Below, piece after piece: positions 55,822 through 64,000 of a stretch of 64,000 nucleotides of DNA; within the stretch, counting starts at the first letter, position 1; every line of letters starts with the position of its first letter. The notes beneath the pieces are model-generated. The model was not told where the DNA came from. It did no database searches and saw nothing but the letters and a program-made list of their open reading frames with translations. The stretch is from assembly GCA_016718035.1 (NCBI GenBank), contig JADKEK010000005.1, positions 1 to 64,000 on the forward strand, read 5' to 3'. A program made the position numbers and the translations under genes. The DNA comes from Bacteroidota bacterium. GTDB lineage: Bacteria > Bacteroidota > Bacteroidia > Chitinophagales > BACL12.

Positions 55822-57440
55822 ATTGGTGCTGTTAATATAATTTTAGTTCCTTTTTGGGGGGCAGATGTAATTTCCAGTTCGCCTTTAATTACGGCTGCGC
55901 GTGCAAAAATATTGCTCCACCCTATTCCTTCCGAATTATTTATTTCACTCACCTGAAATCCTATTCCATTATCTGTTACCAATAGTTGGATATGCTGAAT
56001 AGTTTGCGATAAAGTTATTTGAATAGCCGTAGCTCCCGAATGTTTTATCATATTATTTAACACCTCCTGCAAAATTCGGTAAATGGCTGTCGAATGTGTT
56101 ATGTCCGGTTCATTAAATGAAGTGTCACAATTAAATTGTATTTGCAAGCCCCCGGCTTTATTAATTCTTCTGCTCAACTCGCGAATGGCTGACACCAACC
56201 CTAATTCAGACAAACTTGATGGCATTAAGTTATGCGAAATATTTCTTGTTTCAATCGCCGCATCGTCTAATATTTTTAAGGCATTGATAATTAATTCCTT
56301 TTCCGATTCTTCTTGTTGTATAGATTCCACGTGCATTTTAGCGGCGCTGATTAAATGCCCGACACCGTCGTGTAATTCTCGGGCAATGCGTGTTCTTTCT
56401 TTTTCTTCCGCTTCCACCACATTTTTTAATCGCAACAATTGTTCCTCTGCCAACTTGCGTTGATTTTCTGTTTTTAAATTTAATTGATTGCGATAATAAA
56501 TTGTTACAAATATTAAAATAGCCAAAACAAATACCACAATAAATGCGATTATTATTACTTTTCGTTGTTCTTTTTGTTTTTGAATTTGTGCATCTTTAAT
56601 TACATTTTCTTTTTCCTTTTTTTCAGTCTCATAAATAGTTCGGTATTCTGCAGTTTTTCTCGCAGTTTCATTTTTATAAATCGTATCCTGCAAATCGAGT
56701 ATACGATACATCACGATAAATACGGAGTCTTTAACGCCACAGGTATTATATGTTTGCGCCAGCGATTTTAAAGAAAACATCATGCCCTCAGTATCGTTCA
56801 TACGTTTAAATATGGCATAACTTTCTTCCATCATCGGAATGGCTTCGACACAATTTCCTGCATTACCTAAAAATGCAGCGTACCGCAAATAAGCATATCC
56901 AAGTGCTGCAGAATCGGGCGAGAGTAATGCGTGTTTCATGGAACGTTCATACCAAATTAACGACTGCGCTGTATCCTTAAAATTTTCTGTATAATTATTG
57001 GCAATCATGCCACAAGTGCTCGAAATAAGTCGATGCCAGTTACTGTTTTTTTTGAGCTCGTAAGCGAGTTTTAAATAATAGGTAGCAGAGTCAGGGTTAT
57101 GTCCAAAATACATTCCCCCTAAATACCTAATACACAACCAATAAGCAGAATCGGCATCACAACCCTTTGCCTTGGCAATACCATCCTGACAAAACTGAAT
57201 TGCACGAAAATCGTCTTTCAGCAGTGCCGCAATTTCGGCATTTTTGAAATTGGCCATCACCTCGTTCGCGCAATCGCCGGTTTCGTTAGCTGTATTAAGC
57301 ATAACCAATGCCCTTTTCTGTGCCTCGCTAAAATCCCCAACCTTTATCAAACTATCGATAACAGCCAATTGCTTATTAGCAGCGCTCAAGCCAATTGCCG
57401 ATAATAATAACAACCATAAAAAAACTAACCTTGTGCGCAT
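55818..57440 (-). CDS. NarX-type sensor histidine kinase with TPR sensor region
   Basis: A 540-residue kinase. After a signal peptide (about 1-22) the sensor region (about 25-265) is helical and TPR-like. One membrane segment (about 294-316) follows a coiled coil. The HisKA_3 motif RIARELHDGVGHLIS has the phosphorylated His357, and the ATPase domain carries VTDNGIGFQ and GIGWSNIFARA. The TPR-in-periplasm, HisKA_3 layout is common in Bacteroidota. Translation is coupled to the NarL-type regulator by ATGA overlap. Confidence 0.93.
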   Translation of the reverse strand: MRTRLVFLWLLLLSAIGLSAANKQLAVIDSLIKVGDFSEAQKRALVMLNTANETGDCANEVMANFKNAEIAALLKDDFRAIQFCQDGIAKAKGCDADSAYWLCIRYLGGMYFGHNPDSATYYLKLAYELKKNSNWHRLISSTCGMIANNYTENFKDTAQSLIWYERSMKHALLSPDSAALGYAYLRYAAFLGNAGNCVEAIPMMEESYAIFKRMNDTEGMMFSLKSLAQTYNTCGVKDSVFIVMYRILDLQDTIYKNETARKTAEYRTIYETEKKEKENVIKDAQIQKQKEQRKVIIIAFIVVFVLAILIFVTIYYRNQLNLKTENQRKLAEEQLLRLKNVVEAEEKERTRIARELHDGVGHLISAAKMHVESIQQEESEKELIINALKILDDAAIETRNISHNLMPSSLSELGLVSAIRELSRRINKAGGLQIQFNCDTSFNEPDITHSTAIYRILQEVLNNMIKHSGATAIQITLSQTIQHIQLLVTDNGIGFQVSEINNSEGIGWSNIFARAAVIKGELEITSAPQKGTKIILTAPI

Positions 57441-57533
57441 TAAATTGGAAGATATAATAGTAGTCCGAAATTTACAAATACTTCATGAGGTTGGTTGTAA
57501 AAAGATGGTTGAGGCGCATAAATGATGCGTGTT

Positions 57534-57707
57534 ATGCCGCCCTGACGGGCTCGTTGGTGTGGGGTGGCTGGCCTGGTAGGCTGGGTTACCGTTGTGTCGC
57601 CCTAGCGGGCTGGGTTACCGATGTATCGCCCTAGCGGGCTGGGTTAAAGTATCATGAAGATTGTTTCTTAATACATAGGCAATTCACTCAGCCCGGTAGG
57701 GCGGCAT
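57534..57707. repeat. MITE/REP-like GC-rich repeat element
   Basis: Terminal inverted repeats (57534-57550 with 57691-57707, 15 of 17 matching) bracket two direct copies of a TCGCCCTAGCGGGCTGGGTT unit (57597-57616 and 57625-57644) and a weaker third. The block is GC-rich in an AT-rich genome and encodes nothing. It lies between two minus-strand genes. It resembles dispersed non-autonomous elements of Bacteroidota; family membership is not confirmed. Confidence 0.65.
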
Positions 57708-57720
57708 ATGGGTTTATGCA

Positions 57721-59226
57721 TTAGGCCTTCAGTTTGCCCGCAATCCAAAATCGATAATCGAAAAATGATAACAAAGCTTGTTGTTCATAGGAGTCGTTCG
57801 AGATATATTCGAGTTGATGCAACAATTTTTCAAATTCTTTTTCTAGTTGCGTAGGATTGGTTACTACGAATGTGCGTTTAAAAAAATTGAGAATAGCTTT
57901 TTCAATTTCATATTTTAATTCCTGTTGCATCATAAAACGATAAATACTTCTTATCAAGCCGGGAAGTAATAAAAAGTTGTTTAATTCAAAGTGAATGAGA
58001 ATATTCATCAATTTTACGTGCACAACAAACGAACGCAACGAGTGGTGGAAATTTGAATTTAAAAGTTTATTAATAATGTCTAATGCTTCAACATAATTTT
58101 TATCGTAAATAAAATAAGCGGCCAATCGTAATAATGTATCGTGGTAAATACTAATGATGGGATGTTTTTCTTCCAAAAAAATAATGGTATCCCGCACTAT
58201 TTGTTTACCATTAAAAATATCTTTATTAAAAATAATATCATCTAATTGAAGTTGGGTTACAACCGCTTTCAAATAGTGCTCTTCAGCCTTTCCAGTAACC
58301 GGTAATGCTTGTAGTTTTTTTAATTGAATGGCGTAATTAATTCTATCGCCCTTATTGATAAACAAAGAAATGTAATTATAATATGCGCCAATTGCAGGAA
58401 TATTTCTATTGAGTAATTGCGTTTGCATTTGCTCAAATATCCGAATCGTTTTTTCCTGATAATGTAATGCATTATCCCAATCGTTTAGTAAACGGTATAA
58501 CAAAGAAATGGCGGCATTTCTTGAATTTCTAAACCGATAATTTTGTTTTTCTGTATCCGGCAACGAAATGAGTTCATGCAATAGTTGATACACTTCCATT
58601 TTAATCAACTGATTGCGCAATGGAAAATAAGTATTTACATAAAACAATGCCTTTGTTAAACCCTGTCGTGTAATATAGGCGTGTTTAATAATTTCTGCAC
58701 TTTCAGTTATGGATAAAACTATTTCATCTGTTTTTTTTATTTTTTCTTCTTCATCATAAGAACGCAATAATTGTATTTGTTGCGTTTGAAAAATAATCTG
58801 ATAAGCAGGAAGTGTAACCGGGTCGCTTAATGCAATTCCTAAATCGGTGAAGTGCTGACTTTGTTGCAATAATCCTTTTTCGGAAAGTAATTCTGCGTAA
58901 TCAAGTAGTTCACGGATTTTAAATTGTGTGTTTTTTTCGCTGTGATAAGCCCTTAAGCTTTTAAGTATTTGGGCATATAAAAAATTGCGAATGCTATGAA
59001 TGTTAGTTTTTTTAACACTTAGTTGCTCTCTTATCGCCGCATCATTTTCGAAACCGTTGGCTTCGAGTATTTTATACAACCTGATATAGGTTTTTTGTTT
59101 GTCGCGACTAAATCCCCCAACCGATTTCATAAAATAGCCCTTTTCACTTGGGGTCATAGTTGAAATAAGCTCCAACAAAGGTTTCCATTGGCTTTTTATC
59201 TGTTCGAAATTTAGCGTTTCTTTCAT
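57721..59226 (-). CDS. Conserved helical protein of unknown function
   Basis: A 501-residue cytoplasmic protein without signal peptide or membrane segments. It is almost wholly alpha-helical with TPR-like spacing, and begins LNFEQIKSQWKPLLELISTMTPSEKGYFMKSVGGFSRDK when read in segments. The N-terminal SEKGYFMK and FLYAQILKSLRAYH segments look conserved-type. I do not recognise the family. It stands alone, with no promoter box found. A scaffolding or regulatory role is possible. Confidence 0.7.
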   Translation of the reverse strand: MKETLNFEQIKSQWKPLLELISTMTPSEKGYFMKSVGGFSRDKQKTYIRLYKILEANGFENDAAIREQLSVKKTNIHSIRNFLYAQILKSLRAYHSEKNTQFKIRELLDYAELLSEKGLLQQSQHFTDLGIALSDPVTLPAYQIIFQTQQIQLLRSYDEEEKIKKTDEIVLSITESAEIIKHAYITRQGLTKALFYVNTYFPLRNQLIKMEVYQLLHELISLPDTEKQNYRFRNSRNAAISLLYRLLNDWDNALHYQEKTIRIFEQMQTQLLNRNIPAIGAYYNYISLFINKGDRINYAIQLKKLQALPVTGKAEEHYLKAVVTQLQLDDIIFNKDIFNGKQIVRDTIIFLEEKHPIISIYHDTLLRLAAYFIYDKNYVEALDIINKLLNSNFHHSLRSFVVHVKLMNILIHFELNNFLLLPGLIRSIYRFMMQQELKYEIEKAILNFFKRTFVVTNPTQLEKEFEKLLHQLEYISNDSYEQQALLSFFDYRFWIAGKLKA

Positions 59227-59299
59227 ATAACACCATAAATATAAAGGTTAATGAGCAAATGTTACATATTCAAAATATCATATTTTTACCTTTTTTGTA

Positions 59300-59330
59300 T
59301 TGACCTGCCGCGGATACACCGATAGATTTG
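59300..59330 (+). promoter_or_regulatory. Promoter of the secreted T9SS protein gene
   Basis: TTG at 59300-59302 and TAGATTTG at 59323-59330 are 20 nt apart, matching the Bacteroidetes consensus. The box lies 19 nt before the ATG at 59350. Confidence 0.7.
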
Positions 59331-59349
59331 TAGAAAAGTTATCTTAATT

Positions 59350-61035
59350 ATGAAAAATCTAACCCTTTACTTCGCGCTATCCCTGTTACTCTCGGCAAGC
59401 GCCTTTACTCAAAATTTAATCTGGACCGAGACATCCGACGCTACCGGCACCGGTGATCAGGCATTTGCAAGTGATTTGGACCAAAATGGCAATCATTATG
59501 TTGCCGGAAATTATGCCGACACCCTGGTTGTTGACGGTGTGTCATACCCCAATTATGTGAATGACGGCTCAAACGATGCCTATGTAATCAAGTATGATGC
59601 TGCCGGCAATGTAATTTGGGTAAAAACCATCAACGGACCGTCTTCGCAACTGATTAAGTCGCTTCGCGTGAATCCCAATACCGGCGATTGTTATGTAGCG
59701 GGTTCGTTTATTACCGATTTCTATATTGATGGCATCAAACAAAACACGCAAACATTTTCCGGCTTCTCAACAAATTTCTACCGTTCCTTCATTATGCGTT
59801 TTGACACAAACGGCAACCTGGTTTGGTCGAATAATACTTTTAGCGTAACCGGTTATCCAATTGATGGTGGTGAGTCCATTGCGCTTTCACCTCTTGGCGA
59901 TTATGTATATATGCAAAATGGTTATCTCAGTGATGTTGTTTTTGAAACCGGAGAAAGTTTTTTACCTGCAGGTTTTGGCGTGCAAGGTATTTTGTTAACC
60001 AAAATTTCCACCGCCACTGGCACTATTGCGCTATCAAGAAATAATATTGAGCGTTATTTAGTGGATGGTTATATTTTAGATACCGACAAAACCGGTAATT
60101 TAATTTATGCCGGCAGTCACCGCAGACTATGTATGAATGATGTTGACCCTACCGCATTTAGCATTTGCGACACGAATCCGTCTTATGCTATTCCCGACGG
60201 TTTTGTTTGGAAAATGAATTCCAGTTTAGTGAGCATATGGGGAAAAGAAATAAACGGAACTGGTATAGAAGTAGTTTCTGCAGTTGGCACCGACAATCAG
60301 GACAATGTTTATCTGTATGGCACATTTAATAGCAATGCCGAATTTGATGGTAATATTTTAGTTCCGGTTCCTGCAAAATCAAATGCCTTTGTTGCGAAAT
60401 TAAATTCCGGAGGAAATTATGCATACGTAAAACAATTATCTGCTGAAGATTTATATATCACTGAATATCCAACAGATGCAGAAGCGCCGTTTGCTGTTGA
60501 CACAAAAGGAAATGTATTTCTTGGAGGTGCATTTGCAGGAACATTAAATTATTATGGCAATACTTTAACATCAACTTCCCCTCCAGCTTCTTTTTATGCT
60601 AATGGATTTTTACTAAAATTGAACAGTTCAGGTAATTTACGTTGGGGCGAAAAATTTGCCGGTGAAGTGGGCCCCTTTGATGAAACCGCCGTGCACGGAA
60701 TTTCGGTTTTAGGTTCCAACCTAGCCGTTAGCGGTGAATTTGCCTACTATAATGCATATCAAAACGATACTGTGAATTCCGATGGTAATGCATTTTTCCT
60801 AAGTGCTATACAGGATTGTGATGTTACTATTCAGGTATCAGCTACATCCAATCTGGTAAGTGTTGCATTTCCTGTTACTTTAAGCACACCGTTAAAACCG
60901 GGTTATACTTATCAGTGGCAACGCAATAATGTGGACATACCCGGAGCTACTTCAAACACTTATGTAACAACCCTTACAGGAAATTACAAAGTAATAGTAA
61001 CAACAGGTGTTTGCGAAATTGCATCAAAAAAGTAA
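59350..61035 (+). CDS. Secreted beta-propeller (SBBP-type) protein, N-terminal part (frameshifted)
   Basis: A 561-residue portion with a signal peptide (MKNLTLYFALSLLLSASAFTQ). Repeats such as YVIKYDAAGNVIWVKTI, FIMRFDTNGNLVWSN and FLLKLNSSGNLRWGEKF are typical of SBBP beta-propellers. An Ig-like segment (YQWQRNNVDIPGATSNTY) follows. The frame ends at EIASKK where an A6 run (61026-61031) is one base short. With an extra A it continues into the sorting domain at 61011-61325, giving a complete T9SS cargo of about 660 residues. No enzymatic motif. Confidence 0.85.
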   Translation: MKNLTLYFALSLLLSASAFTQNLIWTETSDATGTGDQAFASDLDQNGNHYVAGNYADTLVVDGVSYPNYVNDGSNDAYVIKYDAAGNVIWVKTINGPSSQLIKSLRVNPNTGDCYVAGSFITDFYIDGIKQNTQTFSGFSTNFYRSFIMRFDTNGNLVWSNNTFSVTGYPIDGGESIALSPLGDYVYMQNGYLSDVVFETGESFLPAGFGVQGILLTKISTATGTIALSRNNIERYLVDGYILDTDKTGNLIYAGSHRRLCMNDVDPTAFSICDTNPSYAIPDGFVWKMNSSLVSIWGKEINGTGIEVVSAVGTDNQDNVYLYGTFNSNAEFDGNILVPVPAKSNAFVAKLNSGGNYAYVKQLSAEDLYITEYPTDAEAPFAVDTKGNVFLGGAFAGTLNYYGNTLTSTSPPASFYANGFLLKLNSSGNLRWGEKFAGEVGPFDETAVHGISVLGSNLAVSGEFAYYNAYQNDTVNSDGNAFFLSAIQDCDVTIQVSATSNLVSVAFPVTLSTPLKPGYTYQWQRNNVDIPGATSNTYVTTLTGNYKVIVTTGVCEIASKK

Positions 61036-61325
61036 AATTAAATCCGCATCCACGTTTTGGTAATATTGATGATGCAACAATTGCTGTATATCCGAATCCG
61101 GCAAACGAAAATATTTATATTCAATTACCGGCATCACAAATAAATACAACATTTAGTTTAATCATTTCAGATTTATCAGGAAGAACCGTGTATTCCGATA
61201 ACGCAACATCCGACGAATCGGGATTAATGCATGTTCAGTTACAAAACAGCATCAGCAGTGGAACATATTTTATCCAATTAATTGGAGATAATTATAGTGC
61301 CACTACACCGATTGTGATAGAATAA
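61011..61325 (+). CDS. C-terminal T9SS sorting domain of the preceding protein
   Basis: The genuine part of this frame begins after the A6 run at 61031. It encodes a type A T9SS sorting domain of about 85 residues: VYPNPANENIYIQLP, then LIISDLSGRTVY, then SGTYFIQLIGD and TPIVIE. This is the export signal for the propeller protein upstream. The Met at 61011 is not a natural start. A terminator follows 19 nt later. Confidence 0.85.
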   Translation: MRNCIKKVKLNPHPRFGNIDDATIAVYPNPANENIYIQLPASQINTTFSLIISDLSGRTVYSDNATSDESGLMHVQLQNSISSGTYFIQLIGDNYSATTPIVIE

Positions 61326-61344
61326 AATAATTCATAATAAACCC

Positions 61345-61375
61345 AAAAGGTCACCGCACATGGTGACCTTTTTTT
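61345..61375. terminator. Bidirectional intrinsic terminator
   Basis: AAAAGGTCACC (61345-61355) pairs perfectly with GGTGACCTTTT (61362-61372) around a 6-nt loop, with T residues continuing to 61375. It separates the convergent secreted-protein and DUF1801 genes. Confidence 0.88.
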
Positions 61376-61387
61376 ATGCAAAATATT

Positions 61388-61630
61388 TTACTTTTTTTCC
61401 AGTATCGCAATTGCCATTTTCAACAACAAAGTAATTTTTTTCACCGGCAAATCTTTTTCCGCATCAACCATAAATATTTTCATGCGCGAGCGTTTCTCCT
61501 GAATTAATTCCGGAAAATCCATTTTATTTCCATCTGCAAATCCGATATAGGGTTGTCCTGTTTTTTGTTTGTCCATAAATAACACAACATTTTTCCATTG
61601 TAATAAAAAAATGGCATGCCGTATTTCCAT
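61388..61630 (-). CDS. DUF1801-like protein, C-terminal part (after frameshift)
   Basis: From about residue 20 this frame continues the DUF1801-like sequence broken upstream: TGQPYIGFADGNKMDFPEL then KIFMVDAEKDLPVKKITLLL and IAILEKK. The first residues of the listed frame, before about 61566, are out-of-frame reading of the N-terminal part and not real. It is the last piece of one gene of about 118 codons. Confidence 0.75.
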   Translation of the reverse strand: MEIRHAIFLLQWKNVVLFMDKQKTGQPYIGFADGNKMDFPELIQEKRSRMKIFMVDAEKDLPVKKITLLLKMAIAILEKK

Positions 61631-61740
61631 TCGGGGGTGATGGATGGGTGGTGATCGAGAATAATGCCCCTCAAGGCTAGTAAAGCAGACTGGGCGGGTT
61701 GGGGGAGGGAGAGGAAATAGGTGTTAGGCAAGCCATGCAT
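61504..61740 (-). CDS. DUF1801 (YdhG-like) protein, N-terminal part (frameshifted)
   Basis: About 58 residues of a small DUF1801-type protein: MHGLPNTYFLSLPQPAQ at the start and the conserved EWKYGMPFFYYNGKMLCYLW. After TNKK the frame is lost at a T6 run (61561-61566, A6 on the coding strand). One additional A restores NKKTGQPYIGF and joins the C-terminal frame. The family is small, cytoplasmic and of unknown biochemical role. It could be a sequencing error or a young pseudogene. Confidence 0.78.
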   Translation of the reverse strand: MHGLPNTYFLSLPQPAQSALLALRGIILDHHPSITPEWKYGMPFFYYNGKMLCYLWTNKKQDNPISDLQMEIKWIFRN

Positions 61741-61820
61741 TAATTGTAATTATGTCTTTGATTAATATTTATTATAAAATTACCAATTAATTTCGGGCGT
61801 ATGTATTGAAAATAATAATA

Positions 61821-61869
61821 TTAGCCCCAACCGATCATTTTACTTAGTTTCTCTGTTGGGCTAATTTTT
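61821..61869 (+). terminator. Terminator-like hairpin in a gene-poor region
   Basis: TTAGCCCCAAC (61821-61831) pairs, with one bulge, with GTTGGGCTAA (61855-61864), followed by five T residues. No plus-strand gene ends nearby, so it may be a relic. The surrounding stretch 61741-61960 shows no gene. Confidence 0.5.
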
Positions 61870-61960
61870 AAGTTGACAATTCACTATGACTAAAACGTAT
61901 AACACAAAGCGCCTCCTGGCTAAAATATATTCCACCCCATCGGAATTAAGCCTCCAAGTC

Positions 61961-62216
61961 TTACATCAGGGGAGTTAATAACAAAGAATTAAAAATGGCA
62001 ATTCCATAGGATGCTTCAAGGCCTAATCTTAAATAAACACAGGCAGATGTAGCCGTAGTAATAATCATATTCTGTAGTTGATGCTACTCCCAAAAATCCC
62101 CCGAAACCAAGTCCCGTGAAACTTCCTGAGCTATAATACTTTAACAACCCTTCAAACAAAGTTCGTTTGTGCGTTTTTAAAATAAACAGTTTTAACACAA
62201 ATCCAATTATTTCCAA
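61961..62216 (-). pseudogene. Remnant of a barrel-like membrane protein gene
   Basis: One frame gives SSGSFTGLGFGGFLGVAS and TTEYDYYYGYI; a second frame continues VYLRLGLEASYGIAIFNSL before a stop at 61961. Joined by a frameshift near 62035-62045, these give about 85 residues with the Gly/aromatic pattern of an outer-membrane protein. There is no signal peptide or complete barrel, so this is a fragment. The parent family is not recognised. Confidence 0.45.
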
Positions 62217-62400
62217 TTAGAATAATCCGTTATACTTTTTTCACTAGTTCGGCTCCGAGATTTTAACTTTTAAAACTCCGAAACATCCAAATGTGATTAG
62301 GTCTTTTCCCAGTAATTGGTTCGACCTCAAAAAATTCCATGTAAAATAAGTTTGGCTTTCTCCAGAGTAAACTTGCGTTTGCTCCATAATTTTTCTTCTT

Positions 62401-62742
62401 TTATTGTTTTTTTGAAAAAACAAAAACACCACTAAATATTCCTCGCCTTATTCTTGTAGAAAGTTTTGCTAGTTTCTCTATGTCCACCAAGTCGATTCAA
62501 CCTGTTTGAATTATTTTACATTCAATTGCATATTCTTCTGTCCAAATATCAACGCCCTTTTTTTCTAATTCTATTCTCAGGTCTGAATTTTCTTTCAGCA
62601 TCCAATCAGCTATTTCTACCTGCATCCAGTTTTCAAACGATTGAATTTTTGATGCAAACCGGACAGCAAAGTTGTTGTCTATTTTTGACTTAAGATTTGA
62701 GTATAAGTTTTGGAGGAAATCATTTGTGTTTCTATTTTTCAT
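62401..62742 (-). pseudogene. Nuclease-like small gene interrupted by an in-frame stop
   Basis: An open frame of 81 residues (62742 to 62497) ends at TGA, but the same frame continues for 31 more codons (IDLVDIEKLAKLSTRIRRG, then FSGVFVFSKKQ) to 62401. The segment GVDIWTEEYAIECKI has an Asp followed by Glu-x-Lys, as in PD-(D/E)XK nuclease folds, and the continuation looks like natural protein. It is best read as a nonsense-mutated gene. Function is uncertain. Between 62244 and 62385 another short frame (MEQTQVYSGES) may be a further fragment. Confidence 0.5.
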
Positions 62743-62827
62743 TTTAAAGAATTAACGCAATAAAATTAAACAATTTTAAAAAAATCACTGCGATTATCTT
62801 AATTGAGATATAGATGGTTCTCATTAA

Positions 62828-64000
62828 ATAGGAAGTAATCTTCATTAATTAATCATTCCCACATTGGCCACCTCGAGAATGCGTTGATACGTATTTGTCG
62901 AAAGTAATCTTCATTAATTAATCATTCCCACAAGTACTTGCTAATTACACTAATTGCAAAATTGTCGAAAGTAATCTTCATTAATTAATCATTCCCACCG
63001 TGACAATGGCTGATAAACTGCCAACAGCAATGTCGAAAGTAATCTTCATTAATTAATCATTCCCACTACTTGTTACAGAAGATCTGGTATACACAGAAAG
63101 TCGAAAGTAATCTTCATTAATTAATCATTCCCACTTTCTGCTTGTAGACTTGTTTTTATGGGCAGTGATGTCGAAAGTAATCTTCATTAATTAATCATTC
63201 CCACTGAAGCTGCAATTGAATGCACTTTGAATGAATTGTCGAAAGTAATCTTCATTAATTAATCATTCCCACCGACTAGGTGCTCATTTAGAACTAATGC
63301 CTGAAGGAGTCGAAAGTAATCTTCATTAATTAATCATTCCCACGCCACAACATTGGCTGTTGTACTCGATAAAAAGTCGAAAGTAATCTTCATTAATTAA
63401 TCACTCCCACGGTAATCCAGCGAATTAAGCAGACGGAAAGAGTCGAAAGTAATCTTCATCAATTAATCATTCCCACTCCATTAATGCTCTTGATTTGTCC
63501 AGCCATAATAATAGTCGAAAGTAATCTTCATCAATTAATCATTCCCACAACCACAATGACCTTTTCGCTGCCCGCTTAAAAGAGTCGAAAGTAATCTTCA
63601 TTAATTAATCATTCCCACCCCTTGCCGAAATGAGAAGGGAGCAGCAGTTAGATGTCAAAGTAATCTTCATTAATTAATCATTTCACCCGACTTTAGTTGA
63701 AGGCTGGTCCACTTTTTTGTCGAAAGTAATCTTAATCAATTAATCATTCCGCTCTACAACTACTACTATTATAATTTCGGTGGTGGTAGTCGAAAGTAAT
63801 CTTCATCATTAATCATTCCCACAAAATTTGTGAAGTACCCAGGTGGCATATCACAAAAGTCGAAAGTAATCTTCATCAATTAATCATTCCCACCCCTAAC
63901 ATGGAGGATGACACACATCAAATTGTCGAAAGTAATCTTCATCAATTAATCATTCACACTCCGCTGAAAGAGAAGTTCTCTATAGCGTATCGGAGGTCGA
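62828..64000. CRISPR. Second CRISPR array, 35-nt repeat, no cas genes in view
   Basis: Seventeen repeats of about 35 nt (beginning GTCGAAAGTAATC, ending AATCATTCCCAC, with a central ATTAATTAAT palindrome) recur about every 67-72 nt, with unique spacers of about 32-36 nt. An eighteenth repeat is cut by the window end. The leftmost repeat (62828-62862) is degenerate at its left edge. Repeats 2-8 are identical. From about 63376 onward, substitutions and small deletions accumulate. It is unrelated in sequence and length to array 1, and is not complementary to the tracrRNA, so it should belong to another CRISPR type encoded elsewhere. Transcription direction is not established. Confidence 0.95.

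Noticed and set aside
62828..64000. Array 2 as a second array of the same II-C system
   Set aside because: The repeat differs in length and sequence and has no complementarity to the tracrRNA at 9976-9996.

Overview
The window is an AT-rich chromosomal segment of a Bacteroidota bacterium. Four things point there: SusC/SusD pairs, type IX secretion (T9SS) sorting domains, a Bacteroidetes-type II-C CRISPR-Cas locus, and many promoters of the Bacteroidetes form TTG-N17..23-TAnnTTTG. No rRNA or tRNA gene was recognised.

Layout. 1-4757: the right-hand end of a large type II-C CRISPR array (63 repeats of about 46 nt), closed by an intrinsic terminator. 4869-9936: cas2, cas1 and cas9 on the minus strand, convergent with the array. 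9976-10052: tracrRNA on the plus strand, divergent from cas9. 10250-10560: palindromic and GC-rich intergenic elements, then guaB. 12178-16929: two GT39-type membrane glycosyltransferases around a small outer-membrane protein. 17001-32803: a starch/maltodextrin region with three GH13 amylases, two CBM-plus-esterase paralogues, a GapN-like dehydrogenase, 4-alpha-glucanotransferase and two SLC45/MalT-like transporters. 32804-37290: an acyltransferase and a large BNR/sortilin-type secreted protein. 37420-43894: a SusA-SusD-SusC starch uptake set, with susC frameshifted in this sequence. 44177-47629: an ABC exporter plus LytS/LytTR two-component operon. 47796-53274: housekeeping-type genes (cyclophilin, a DUF4175-like coiled-coil protein, an RsbW-like kinase, YbeY). 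53627-59226: an outer-membrane protein, an ankyrin protein, a NarL-type two-component pair and an unknown helical protein. 59350-61325: a secreted T9SS protein, frameshifted. 61388-62742: a frameshifted DUF1801 gene and decayed gene remnants. 62828-64000: a second, unrelated CRISPR array running off the window.

How the genes work together. The likely route is extracellular starch cleavage by T9SS-exported and lipoprotein-anchored amylases, SusC/SusD uptake, periplasmic trimming by SusA-type and other GH13 enzymes, import by the MFS permeases, and MalQ in the cytoplasm. GapN, encoded between an amylase and malQ, would take the resulting triose phosphate to 3-phosphoglycerate with NADPH formation.

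Most interesting signals: (1) every full-length array-1 repeat carries a near-perfect Bacteroidetes promoter, so each spacer may be transcribed separately; (2) a GxxExxY nuclease-fold gene is bracketed by 35-bp inverted repeats and seems to have inserted exactly at the start codon of an amylase gene; (3) three genes are broken by single-base losses in A/T homopolymers, which may be assembly errors.
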